Of a stretch of DNA of 64,000 bases, positions 33,730 through 43,700 are shown piece by piece. The stretch is taken from the NCBI RefSeq assembly GCF_022024115.1, contig NZ_CP091792.1, forward strand, positions 620,001 to 684,000, written 5' to 3'. The notes under the pieces are model-generated. The model worked only from the letters and a program-made list of their open reading frames with translations, ran no database searches and had not been told where the DNA came from. The DNA comes from Prevotella communis (GTDB taxonomy: Bacteria > Bacteroidota > Bacteroidia > Bacteroidales > Bacteroidaceae). The position numbers were made by a program, and so were the translations under genes. Within the stretch, counting starts at the first letter, position 1. Each line of letters starts with the position of its first letter.

Positions 33730-35350
33730 AACGAATAATATCAAACATTATTTCTTAGCGTTCTGCGTAGGCTGCGGGGCCGTGTCTCTGACAACGGCCT
33801 GCAGCGAATGGGACGACCATTATGAGGATCCTATTACTCAGGCCAATGGTCAGCAGTCTTTGTGGCAGACCATCCAGCAGAACCCGGAATTGAGCGATTT
33901 CAGTGAGGTGCTCAGCAAGACGATGGTACTGCGCCAGCATAAAAAGACAGATATCAGTTATGCTGATCTCCTAAATGGCTCGCAGACCTATACCGTGCTG
34001 GCACCCGTCAATGGCACATTCAATAAGGACTCTGTGCTTGCCCTGCTGGAAACAGATAAGGGTGACTCTATGGTGGTACGCTCATTCGTGGGTAATCACC
34101 TGTCGTTCAGTCTGACGAATGATACAGAACAGCCAACTGATTTCTTCCTGCTGAACACCAAGCGTGTCTCTATCGGTAACGGACAGGTGATGGGTGTTAA
34201 TCTGAAAAAGAAGAATATGAGGGCTAAAGGTGGTATCCTGCATGTCCTGGAAACCACACTGCCTTATCGTCGCAACCTTTACGAGGTGCTGATAAACGAT
34301 GACCGTTATACGAAGATTGGTGAACAGCTGACCAGTTACGAGGAGGATGAGTTCAGTCCTTCACTTTCCGTGGAAGGTGACATGGTTGACGGTGAGCAGC
34401 TCTATGTGGATTCTGTGTTCATTGAACGTAACAAATTGCTGGAACAGGTTGGCAGAATAGCCGATGAGGACTCTACCTATTATATGATTGTGCCTTCAAA
34501 TGACGAATGGCAGCGCGTATGGCAGGAGGCAATGGCGTATTTCCGTTATGACTCAAAAGTTGAGGGTGGTGACTCTCTGCAGCGTTTGTATGCCAACTCA
34601 GCCCTGTTGGCAGATGCCATTTTCAGTCGTACCATTCAGGCCAGTCCTGAAGACTCACTGAAAACGCGGGCATATGATAAGAAGTATCCCAAGTATCATG
34701 TGTTCTATAAGCCGTTTGAAGAAGGTGGTATCTTCTATGGTGCTACACCGGCTACATGTAGTAATGGTACACTCTATACGACCGATAAGTGGCCATTTAC
34801 GCCACAGACAACCTATCAGCGCGAGATTCGCTGCGAGGGTGAGGCTAAGGGCGTGATTATTGATAATACCTTGTCAAGTTACACCACGCGTCATCATGTG
34901 GCAGATAGCGTGTCGGAGAACTGGTATCTGGTTATCTCTCCTGAGAAAAATACCAGTAACTGGACAATGACCTTTAAGTTGAGCAACACGTTGGCAGGTA
35001 CCTACGATATCTGTATCGTAACGCTGCCTCAGACGGTCTATGACCCCACCAAGACCAATCTGAAGCCTTGTCAGTTCCAGGCAGAAATCAACTATGTTGA
35101 TGAGAATGGTAATGCAAAGACATTTGACTGCGGTAATAAGCAGAAGTTCAAGACCCGTCCGGAGGTCGTTGATACCGTAGTGGTTGCCGAGGACTTTAAG
35201 TTCCCCGTCTGCAACTATGGTCAGACGAATAACAAGGTAACGGTTAAACTGAGATGTAGCATTCTGGCTAAGGATACTCCAAACTATTCACGCGAGATGT
35301 TGCTCGACTGCATCTACCTGCGTCCCAAGAAAATGAAGAGTGAAGAGTAA
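33725..35350 (+). CDS. FAS1-domain lipoprotein, shorter paralogue
   Basis: A 541-residue lipoprotein (lipobox TTACS). A FAS1 domain lies at about 45-190 (YTVLAPVNGTFNKDSVL, then GGILHVLETTLPYR) and a weaker one at about 195-370 (YYMIVPSNDEWQRVW). The C-terminal part, with WTMTFKLSNTLAGTYDICIV, looks like a beta-sandwich domain similar in layout to the preceding gene product. The ATG at 33725 is used; the longer frame starts from TTG within repeats. The final residues KSEE are encoded by another heptad tract (35335-35362). It links the first SusCD pair with the second in one operon. Confidence 0.72.
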   Translation: MTTNNIKHYFLAFCVGCGAVSLTTACSEWDDHYEDPITQANGQQSLWQTIQQNPELSDFSEVLSKTMVLRQHKKTDISYADLLNGSQTYTVLAPVNGTFNKDSVLALLETDKGDSMVVRSFVGNHLSFSLTNDTEQPTDFFLLNTKRVSIGNGQVMGVNLKKKNMRAKGGILHVLETTLPYRRNLYEVLINDDRYTKIGEQLTSYEEDEFSPSLSVEGDMVDGEQLYVDSVFIERNKLLEQVGRIADEDSTYYMIVPSNDEWQRVWQEAMAYFRYDSKVEGGDSLQRLYANSALLADAIFSRTIQASPEDSLKTRAYDKKYPKYHVFYKPFEEGGIFYGATPATCSNGTLYTTDKWPFTPQTTYQREIRCEGEAKGVIIDNTLSSYTTRHHVADSVSENWYLVISPEKNTSNWTMTFKLSNTLAGTYDICIVTLPQTVYDPTKTNLKPCQFQAEINYVDENGNAKTFDCGNKQKFKTRPEVVDTVVVAEDFKFPVCNYGQTNNKVTVKLRCSILAKDTPNYSREMLLDCIYLRPKKMKSEE

Positions 35351-35362
35351 AAAGTAAAAATA
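35335..35362. repeat. Heptad tract after the third FAS1 gene
   Basis: Units GAAGAGT, GAAGAGT, AAAAAGT, AAAAATA. Covers the stop codon and part of the gap to the second susC. Confidence 0.75.
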
Positions 35363-35370
35363 GAACGAAT

Positions 35371-38300
35371 ATGAAAACAGTAATCTATAATAATATAAAA
35401 GGTATAGTAAAAGGTATTCTGCCTTCTTGCCTCTTTATCTTTTTGCCCTTGACAGTGACAGCTCAGGAGATGAAGAAGGTGAGCGGTTATGTGATGGATG
35501 CTGCCACGGGCAAGCCTTTGGCCGGTGTCATCGTTGAAGCCTATGGTAACCATCGTTTTACTGCCATGACTGATGAGACTGGTGCCTATGAGTTGAAGGT
35601 GCCCGAGTACGTGAGCAGTGTCAGTATGCGTGTTGAGGGCTATCAGGTCCTGCAGAAAGCTATCCGTACCAATACGGAAAAGACCAACGCAGAGCTTTAT
35701 CCTAATACGTTCAGTCCTATCTATGAGCGTTCTACAACATCTGTATCCAGTCGTCGTGCCGAAGGTTTCGAGAATACGGCTCAGGTAAGCATCGACCCCC
35801 TGGTGGCAGAGCAGTTGGGTGCTGATATCCATTCTGTTGGCCGCAGTGGCCAGTTGGGTATTGGTAATACCATTTTTATGAATGGTCTGACCAGTCTTCA
35901 GACAAATGCCCAGCCCCTGGTTGTGATTGATGGTGTCATCACAGACATGCAGTACGACCGCGAGATGTTGCATTCCGGTTACTATAATAACCTGTTGGCC
36001 AACTTGAGCGTTACTGATATTGAGAGTGTCACCGTGTTGAAGAACGGTACGGCTATCTATGGTGCCAAGGCAGCTGGTGGCGTCCTGCTCATCAAGACCA
36101 AGCGCAATAAGTCGATGGCTACCAAGATTGATGTGAATATCAACGGTCAGTTTATGCTCCAGCCCCGTCTGCCAAAGATGATGGGTGCAGAGGACTATCG
36201 CCTCTATGCTACTGAGTTGTTGAGCGGACTCACCTCTAATGTACAGAGCATGGAGTTTGTCAATGCCGATCCCAGCAATTATTATTATAAGACCTATCAT
36301 AATAATACCGACTGGACAAAGGAGGTTTATCATAACACGTTTGTGTCTAACTATGGCATCAATGTGCAGGGTGGTGATGAGGTGGCTAACTATAACCTCT
36401 CTGTAGGCTATTCTTTCGGTGAGGCTACACAGCGCGGTAACGACTTCTCGCGTTTCAACATGCGACTGAACACCGATATCCATGTGTTCCGTGGACTCGA
36501 TGTACGTTTCGATGCTGCCTATAGTGACGTGAACCGTGACTTGCGTGATGACGGTGCGCCTGCCGACCTGACCGTGGGTACGGTAACGGCACCTGGTTTC
36601 CTCTCACTGATTAAGTCGCCATTCCTTTCACCTTATGCATACGACGTCAACGGCAGACTGAGTCATTATCTGTCGGCTGCCGACGATTATGCCAGCAAGG
36701 CTTTCGAGGATGATGGCAATATCTATGCCAATGCAGTACGCCTGGCTAACCCCACAGCTATCCTGAATCTGGGTAATGGCGAGAACCGTAATGAGTCTGG
36801 TAACCGTATGGTGACTTTCAGCATCACACCGCATTATCAGTTCAATGACCACCTCTCACTGCAGGAGCATTTCAATTTCACGCTGGTAAATACCAACGAG
36901 AACTATTACCTGCCTCTTGAGGGTACGCCTCCTTTCCGCCTGATGACTTCAAGCAATATCCAGGTGACGAATATGGCACAGAGCATGGCTGCACGTCAGA
37001 ATGCTATCGTGAGTGACACCCGTCTGATGTGGAACAACCGCTATGGTGCTCATAAGATTGATGTCTTTGGCGGCGTACGCTACCAGAGCAGCAAGTACAA
37101 GCTGACAGCCCAGCGTGGTTACGATACCGGTAACGATAAGTATCCTAATACGGGCAATACACGTAACTACAAGTCTACATGGGGTGCAGATGACAAGAGC
37201 CGCGATCTTACATGGTATGCTCAGGCCGACTATAACTGGGCTGAGAAATACTATGTACAGGCTGGTTTCTCTGCCGAGACCAGTTCACGTTTCGGTAGTG
37301 ATGCCGACGGTCTGAAACTCGGTGGCGTGGTATGGGGCCTCTTCCCCAGCGTGAATGCCGCATGGGTGCTCAGCAACGAGAAATGGCTGGCTAATGTCAA
37401 AGGTATAGACTATCTGCGTCTGAATGCCGGTTTCGATGTGACAGGTAATGATAATATTGACTATATCGCTTCAGAGACCTATTTCATTCCTAATAATATG
37501 CTGACCCAGAAGGTTGACGGAAAGTCTATTGGTAATATCGGTAATACTTCCCTGAAATGGGAAACTACCAATCGCCTGACACTTGGTCTGGAGGGTAATT
37601 TCTTCAATAACCGCCTGAATGCCCATGTCAATTATTTCAAGGGATGGACCAGCAACCTGCTTACCCTGCGCCAGTTGGCCTGGACCAGTGGCTTGGCAGA
37701 GAACTGGAGCAACGATGGTAAGCTTGAAAACGAAGGTTTTGAGGTAGGTGCCAGTCTGAAGGTGCTCAACCTGAAGGACTTCGGATGGGAACTGGGAGCA
37801 TCTGCTGGTCACTATGTGAACAAGATTACTGCACTGCCCAATAACAACAGATCATTTGAGACAGAGGCCTATGGTGCTACGATTCTCTCACAGGTAGGCA
37901 CTGCTGCCGGCGTGTTCTATGGCTTTAAGACCAATGGCGTCTATGCCACTCAGGCTGAGGCCGATGCCGATGGCTATTATCTGGTGAACGACCGTGATGA
38001 GAAGCAGTATTTCGCTGCTGGTGACATGCGTTTCGTCGACAAGGATAATAATGGTATCATTAATGACGACGACCGTTTTGTTATTGGCGACCCCAATCCC
38101 GATATCTACGGTAATATCTATACTCGCTTCAACTGGAAGAACTGGTCTCTGAATGCCACATTCCGCTATTCTATCGGTAATGATGTGTACAACTATCAGC
38201 GCTCACTGCTCGAGGGTGGCTCTCGTTTCTACAACCAGACCACGGCCATGCTGACTCGCTGGACTGGTGAGAACCAGCAGACCAATATGCCTCGTATCAG

Positions 38301-38586
38301 CTATGGTGATCCTATGGGTAACAGTCGTTTCAGTGACCGTTGGATTGAGGATGGCAGCTACCTGCGCCTGAGCAATGTCACACTGAGCTATTCTATCCCC
38401 ATCCGTAGTACCTATCTGCAGGGCATCACGCTCTGGGGCGGTGCCTATAATCTCTTCACCATTACCCGTTATCTGGGTAGTGATCCCGACTGTGGCGTAA
38501 GTGGCAATGCCTTGTTGCAGGGTATCGACCGTGGCTTGCTGGCCAACGCCCGTTCTTTCGCTCTTGGTGTGAAGGTGAACCTCTAA
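35371..38586 (+). CDS. SusC-like TonB-dependent transporter (second pair)
   Basis: A 1071-residue outer-membrane transporter. After the signal peptide (LPSCLFIFLPLTVTAQ) lies a carboxypeptidase-regulatory-like domain (KVSGYVMDAATGKPLAGVIV), then a diverged plug lacking the usual LQGRIAG word (GQLGIGNTIFMNGLTS, QPLVVIDGVI, SVTVLKNGTAIYGAKAAGG). The barrel ends FALGVKVNL. It is quite different from the first SusC, so the two pairs probably do not result from a recent duplication. Confidence 0.93.
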   Translation: MKTVIYNNIKGIVKGILPSCLFIFLPLTVTAQEMKKVSGYVMDAATGKPLAGVIVEAYGNHRFTAMTDETGAYELKVPEYVSSVSMRVEGYQVLQKAIRTNTEKTNAELYPNTFSPIYERSTTSVSSRRAEGFENTAQVSIDPLVAEQLGADIHSVGRSGQLGIGNTIFMNGLTSLQTNAQPLVVIDGVITDMQYDREMLHSGYYNNLLANLSVTDIESVTVLKNGTAIYGAKAAGGVLLIKTKRNKSMATKIDVNINGQFMLQPRLPKMMGAEDYRLYATELLSGLTSNVQSMEFVNADPSNYYYKTYHNNTDWTKEVYHNTFVSNYGINVQGGDEVANYNLSVGYSFGEATQRGNDFSRFNMRLNTDIHVFRGLDVRFDAAYSDVNRDLRDDGAPADLTVGTVTAPGFLSLIKSPFLSPYAYDVNGRLSHYLSAADDYASKAFEDDGNIYANAVRLANPTAILNLGNGENRNESGNRMVTFSITPHYQFNDHLSLQEHFNFTLVNTNENYYLPLEGTPPFRLMTSSNIQVTNMAQSMAARQNAIVSDTRLMWNNRYGAHKIDVFGGVRYQSSKYKLTAQRGYDTGNDKYPNTGNTRNYKSTWGADDKSRDLTWYAQADYNWAEKYYVQAGFSAETSSRFGSDADGLKLGGVVWGLFPSVNAAWVLSNEKWLANVKGIDYLRLNAGFDVTGNDNIDYIASETYFIPNNMLTQKVDGKSIGNIGNTSLKWETTNRLTLGLEGNFFNNRLNAHVNYFKGWTSNLLTLRQLAWTSGLAENWSNDGKLENEGFEVGASLKVLNLKDFGWELGASAGHYVNKITALPNNNRSFETEAYGATILSQVGTAAGVFYGFKTNGVYATQAEADADGYYLVNDRDEKQYFAAGDMRFVDKDNNGIINDDDRFVIGDPNPDIYGNIYTRFNWKNWSLNATFRYSIGNDVYNYQRSLLEGGSRFYNQTTAMLTRWTGENQQTNMPRISYGDPMGNSRFSDRWIEDGSYLRLSNVTLSYSIPIRSTYLQGITLWGGAYNLFTITRYLGSDPDCGVSGNALLQGIDRGLLANARSFALGVKVNL

Positions 38587-38590
38587 GTGT

Positions 38591-38625
38591 AAATTGAAAA
38601 TTGATAATTGAAAATTGAAAATTAT
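38591..38625. repeat. Heptad tract between second susC and susD
   Basis: Four units AAATTGA, AAATTGA, TAATTGA, AAATTGA, then AAATTAT leading into the ATG. Confidence 0.85.
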
Positions 38626-40339
38626 GAATATCAAGGTATATAATAAATGGATGATAGGCGTTGGCTGTTTGTTGATGGCTACCAGTGTGATGTTTTCTTC
38701 CTGCGCTGATTTGATGGAGACCGACAGCGAGCTGGTGGAATATGAGAAGGATAATCATCTGGATTCACCCTCAGACAGCGTTTATAGCGTGATGGGTATT
38801 ATCTATAAGCTTCAGACCATTGCTGACCGTACGGTCATCCTGGGTGAGGTGCGTGGTGACCTGACGACTGTCCAGGCTGCTGCTTCCAAGGATCTGAAGG
38901 CTGTAGCCAACTTCACTGTTGACACGGAGAATGCATATAACCGTATTAGTGACTATTATGCTGTTATCAATAACTGTAACTATTTCCTGACTAACGTCAA
39001 AAAGGACCTGGTACGCCATGACCGTACTGTTTTTGAACGTGAGTACGCTGCCGTCAAAGGTTTCCGCGCATGGACTTATCTGCAGTTGGCACAGATTTAT
39101 GGTGAAGTTCCCCTGGTAACAGAGCCCCTGCTTACTGAGGAGGCTGCCCAGAATGCGATGAACCAGACACCTGTGGGCATTGATGAAATCTGCAAATATT
39201 TCATTGATGACTTGAAACCCTATGTGGACACACCTGTTCCTGGCTATGGTAATATTGATGAAAGACCTTCAAAGAAATTCTTCATCCCCATCCGTGCCCT
39301 GTTGGGCGACCTTTGCCTCTGGGCTGGTCGTTATGATGAGGCTGCAATGTATTATCACGACTATCTGGCCTTGCGTACAAGTCCTGTGACTACTGGTACG
39401 GCTCATGCCTTTTGGGATGATACGGATACCAAGGAGTTCCGTCTCGTCAACGACAACCTCTCTTTTGGCGGTAACGAGTGCTTGTGGGCTATCCCTATGG
39501 AGATTAATGAGTTTTACGGTATCCATAGCGAACTCGTGAATATCTTCAATTCTACAAGCTTGAATATGCAGTATGCCCAGGTGATGCCAACCCAGCAGCT
39601 CCGCGATTTGTCAGCATCATGTGACTATTGCTATATCCAGACAAAAGTAGATGGTTCTCTTGATACGCTTTATGCTCCCAGGGAGAATCTGACGAAGAAG
39701 GAATATCTGGGTGACTTGCGCCTTGGTGCTCTTTACTCGAATGTTGTAACTAGCGCAGACCGTTTCGGACGTGTTTCAAATGAATATCAGTATATCTATA
39801 AGTTCAGTTCTGAAGAGGTAGTTCTTTATCGCGCCAATATGGTTTACCTGCGTTATGCTGAAGCCCTGAACCGTGCAGGTTGTCCTCAGTCTGCTTTCGC
39901 AGTTCTGAAGTATGGACTCTATCCTGATATGGTCGCAAAGCATGTGGACAGCCTGGAGCAGGTGAAAGCCGGCACGCTTATCGACTTTGACGTGACATTG
40001 TTTACAAGCGAGAATACCCAGGGCATACATTCCCGTGGTTCTGGCAGCGCTGAGTGTGATACGCTCTACCGCATGCCGATGCCAGCCGCAGGTGAGGCTG
40101 CCACCCGTCAGGATACCATCAACTACCAGATTCCAAAGATTGAGGACATGATAATCAAGGAAATGGCATTGGAGGGTGCTTTCGAGGGCTATCGTTATTA
40201 CGATTTGATGCGTGTGGCACTCCGCCGTAACGCTCCAGAATACCTTGCCGACCCCATTTCCAAGCAGAATGGAAAGGCGGATGATGCCCTGAGAGCCCTC
40301 TTGATGGACAAAAAGAACTGGTATTTACCTCGTCCGTAA
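38624..40339 (+). CDS. SusD/RagB family lipoprotein (second pair)
   Basis: A 571-residue lipoprotein with lipobox FSSCA followed by DLMETDSELVEYEKDNHL. TPR-like segments include AAVKGFRAWTYLQLAQIYGEVP and the C-terminal part has MIIKEMALEGAFEGYRYYDLMRVALRR, both typical of SusD. It closes the seven-gene operon and is followed by a gap of about 440 bases. Confidence 0.94.
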   Translation: MNIKVYNKWMIGVGCLLMATSVMFSSCADLMETDSELVEYEKDNHLDSPSDSVYSVMGIIYKLQTIADRTVILGEVRGDLTTVQAAASKDLKAVANFTVDTENAYNRISDYYAVINNCNYFLTNVKKDLVRHDRTVFEREYAAVKGFRAWTYLQLAQIYGEVPLVTEPLLTEEAAQNAMNQTPVGIDEICKYFIDDLKPYVDTPVPGYGNIDERPSKKFFIPIRALLGDLCLWAGRYDEAAMYYHDYLALRTSPVTTGTAHAFWDDTDTKEFRLVNDNLSFGGNECLWAIPMEINEFYGIHSELVNIFNSTSLNMQYAQVMPTQQLRDLSASCDYCYIQTKVDGSLDTLYAPRENLTKKEYLGDLRLGALYSNVVTSADRFGRVSNEYQYIYKFSSEEVVLYRANMVYLRYAEALNRAGCPQSAFAVLKYGLYPDMVAKHVDSLEQVKAGTLIDFDVTLFTSENTQGIHSRGSGSAECDTLYRMPMPAAGEAATRQDTINYQIPKIEDMIIKEMALEGAFEGYRYYDLMRVALRRNAPEYLADPISKQNGKADDALRALLMDKKNWYLPRP

Positions 40340-40465
40340 GGCGACTATATACTTCATTTGTTTCCAACGGTTGTCAAATGGTTGCATTTTCGCAGAAAAA
40401 GTGATAAATGTTCAAAAACGTAAAGAAACGAAACATTTGATATAGTCTATAACGGAAAAAGGTCG

Positions 40466-40473
40466 TACTTTTG
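40466..40473 (+). promoter_or_regulatory. Orphan promoter -7 box (TACTTTTG)
   Basis: TAnnTTTG match in the gap before the regulator gene, about 115 bases ahead of a strong terminator, with no ORF between. A TTTG lies 26 bases upstream, somewhat too far for an ideal -33 box. Confidence 0.5.
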
Positions 40474-40479
40474 CATCGT

Positions 40480-40630
40480 CGATAAGACAAAGTGATGTTA
40501 GATGATAATAGTAATGATTCATTTTATAGTTATAGTTAGTAGTTGGATTTTAGTTTTGTAGTATATTAGTTATGGTAAAACTAATGCAAACGGTCACCTG
40601 TATGAGAATATCGGTGACCGTTTTGTTTTT
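40480..40630 (+). ncRNA. Candidate small RNA between susD and the HTCS gene
   Basis: The stretch runs from an apparent promoter to a perfect terminator hairpin and holds no ORF of note. A short untranslated RNA of about 145 bases is one reading. A remnant or an attenuated leader of the regulator gene is another, though that gene has its own promoter further on. Confidence 0.35.
40587..40630 (+). terminator. Strong hairpin terminator before the HTCS gene
   Basis: Perfect 11-bp arms AAACGGTCACC (40588-40598) and GGTGACCGTTT (40613-40623), then a T-rich tail. It can end the candidate small RNA and any read-through from the susD gene. Confidence 0.85.
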
Positions 40631-40715
40631 GTCATTTTTAACCTGAGATTGTTATAAATGCCTGTTTTTGGCCTCATGAAACAAAAACAAAAGAAAAATT
40701 AACTTAATAAAAAGT

Positions 40716-40744
40716 TTTGTTTTCTTTTCTTTTTTGTATCTTTG
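40716..40744 (+). promoter_or_regulatory. Promoter of the HTCS gene
   Basis: TTTG at 40716-40719 and TATCTTTG at 40737-40744 with a 17-base spacer. Transcription would start about 30 bases before the ATG at 40780. Confidence 0.65.
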
Positions 40745-40779
40745 CATCCGGATAATGCATGTTTTACCATAACGAACGT

Positions 40780-43700
40780 ATGAAACGTACCATATTATTA
40801 CTGCTCCTGTCAGTACTCTTTTCTGGGCTGTCTTATGCTCAGGCAGGATATTTTATTTCATCCGACCGCTTCTCCAGCAGTCTTATTTCTGATTTGTGTC
40901 AGGACCGTCAGGGTTCTGTATGGATTGGTACCGACTATGGCTTGAACCGTTTTGATGGCTACCGTTTCCAGACGTTTCTTCATGATGATAAAGATCCCAG
41001 TTCCCTTTCCGTTAATGTGGTGGTATCGTTGCTCAATGATCGTGAGGGACGCCTGTGGATAGGTACCAACCGTGGTCTGGATCGTTTTGATCATGATACG
41101 GAGACATTTGTACATTATCCATTCCCCAATAATATCCAACCTCGTGTGTCCAGCCTGTGCCAGAGCAAGGATGGCAGTATCCTGGTTGGTACATCGGGCT
41201 ATGGCATCTTCAAATTAGGCCCAAGTGGCAAGTTGGAAGATGTTAATGCCAGTCGTCGAGAGATGTATTTCAGTCGCCTCTTTGAGGACAGTCGCGGCTG
41301 GGTATGGAAGAGCGGCTTTGATGAAGACATTGTGGTTTACGATGGTAAAAAAGTGACCCGTTTCAAGTCGCAGGTAGGTAATCCGCAAGGTTTCGTAGAA
41401 CATGATGGCGAGGTACTTGTCGTTTGTCTGCATGGTTTCATGTCATACCGCAATGGCAAGATGGGTGTCGCCAATATTGATGTGAGTCAGGCTGTATCCC
41501 GTGAGGCCGTTTTCACCAATGTGTCTATTGATGAAGGAGGTAATATATATATAGGTACACGTGGTCAGGGACTTTACCGCCTGTCGTCAGACCATTCCCG
41601 CCGTTTGGAGCGTGTTGCTATAGATGCCTATGGCATTGACTCTAACACCGCAAAGGTCAGTAGCATTCTTTTTGACCGTAGCGGTAATATGTGGCTGGGC
41701 TGTCACCGCAAAGGCCTGCTGTTGATGCCCCTGCGTCCCATGCCGTTTAAGAATTGGAACTTCTTGTCTCAGGGAGTCAACCTTGGTTCTACGATATCTT
41801 CCGTTTGCGAAGGCGACAATGGTATGGTGTGGTGTACGGTACAGGGCGTAGGTATCTACGGCTTTAATACCGAGGGACGTGTCGTTGCCCATCCTGCATC
41901 ACCGGATGCCGTGGAGTTTATTTTCCGTGACCGTCAGCAGCGTTATTGGGTGGGTACTGACGATGGCTTGTTTGCCTATGACCCCGTAACAGGCCGTTCA
42001 GAGCTGAAGGTGACATATGACTGTGACCGCTTTAATGATATGACCAGTGATTCCAGTGGCCGTATCTATATCTCCACCTATTCTCGTGGTTTCTGTATCT
42101 ATGACCCTCAGACAGGTGATTTGCGCAACTATAATTTCTATCAGAATGACTCTGTGCGTGGTAGATTGTGCAATAACTGGATTATGGGCATGTCGTCCGA
42201 TACGCAAGGATTGATATGGATGGCCACATCTTATGGCGTGTCTTGCTACGAACCCAGTACAGGCAGTTTCCGTTCGCAAGGATGGGAAACATTGCTCGAA
42301 GGTGTCGTATGCTTCGATGTCTGCGAATTACGTGGCGGACAGTTGCCCGACGGCCGTTCTCTCCGTGGCTTTATTGCCATTGGTACCGAACAGGGACTGT
42401 ATCTCTACGACCGCAGGGCACATCAGGTGGAACGCTTCCCAGGCAGTGAACAGCTTAATAATAAGACAGTTTGTTATATCGTCCAGTCAAATGATAACAA
42501 CCTGTGGTGCTCTACCTCACAGGGTATCTGGAAGTATCAGGTCAATTCGCATAATTTTATCGGTTATGTAGGAGGAAATGGCCTTACCCAGAAGGAATTC
42601 CTTTATGGTGTTGGTATGCACACGGATGAAGACCGTATCTTCTTCGCCCATAGTGATGGCCTCACGGTGTTCAATCCCAAGGATCTTAAGGATGATATCG
42701 CCTCTTTGGCACCTCTGCAACTGACAGGTGTGCTTGTCGGTGGTCGTGCTGTGACCTGTAATACCGAACTGAATGGTGTCATTGTTACAGATAAGCCGGT
42801 GAGCGAGAGTGATCATTTTACACTGAGCTATCTGGACCATACGATTACGCTGGGCTTCTCACAGATGAATTTCGATAATCCCATGAACGTGATTTTCGAA
42901 TATCGTGTTGATGATGGTGACTGGATTCGTAATCCGGTTGGTGTCAATGAGTTTACGTTGAGCCACCTGCAGCCCGGTACTTATCATATCCATGTGCGTG
43001 CCCAGCAGGGTGGGGAATATACGCCAGAGAAAGAGGTCGTATTGGAGATACGTGCTCCTTGGTATCGCACCAAGCTGGCCTATTTCATCTATTTCGCCAT
43101 CCTGATGTCCATAGGTATCTATGTCTTTGTGACCTATCGTCGTCGTGCTACCGAGCAGATGAACGAAGAAAAGATGAAATTCCTGATTAATGCCACGCAC
43201 GATATCCGTTCGCCGCTGACATTGATTATGAGTCCGCTGGCCAACCTGAAACGTCGTCTTACCGGCACTGATCAGACGGATGCCCTGCGCGATATCGATA
43301 CCATCGAGCATAATGCGAAACGTATCCTGAATCTGGTGAATCAGATCCTGGATGTACGTAAGATTGACAAGCAGCAGTTGCAGTTGCATTGTCAGCAGAC
43401 GGATATGGTGAAATTCGTCAATGGCATCTGTAAGATGTACGAGTATAATGCCAGCGAGCGCAATATCACCTTCCGTTTCAATCATGAGGACGAACGCCTG
43501 GAGGCCTGGGTTGACCGTAGTCAGTTTGATAAGGTGGTAACCAATCTCCTTTCAAATGCCTTTAAGTACAGTTTCGATGGCGGTACGATAGATGTCAATC
43601 TCTCGCACGATGACAAGAATCTCAAGCTCCAGGTCGTTGATACCGGTGTGGGACTTGATGGTGACAGCCTGAAGCATATCTTTGACCGCTTCTATCAGGG

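Noticed and set aside
35314..36483. Minus-strand ORF of 389 residues
   Set aside because: Antisense to the second susC and the end of the preceding gene; no signal, motif or promoter.
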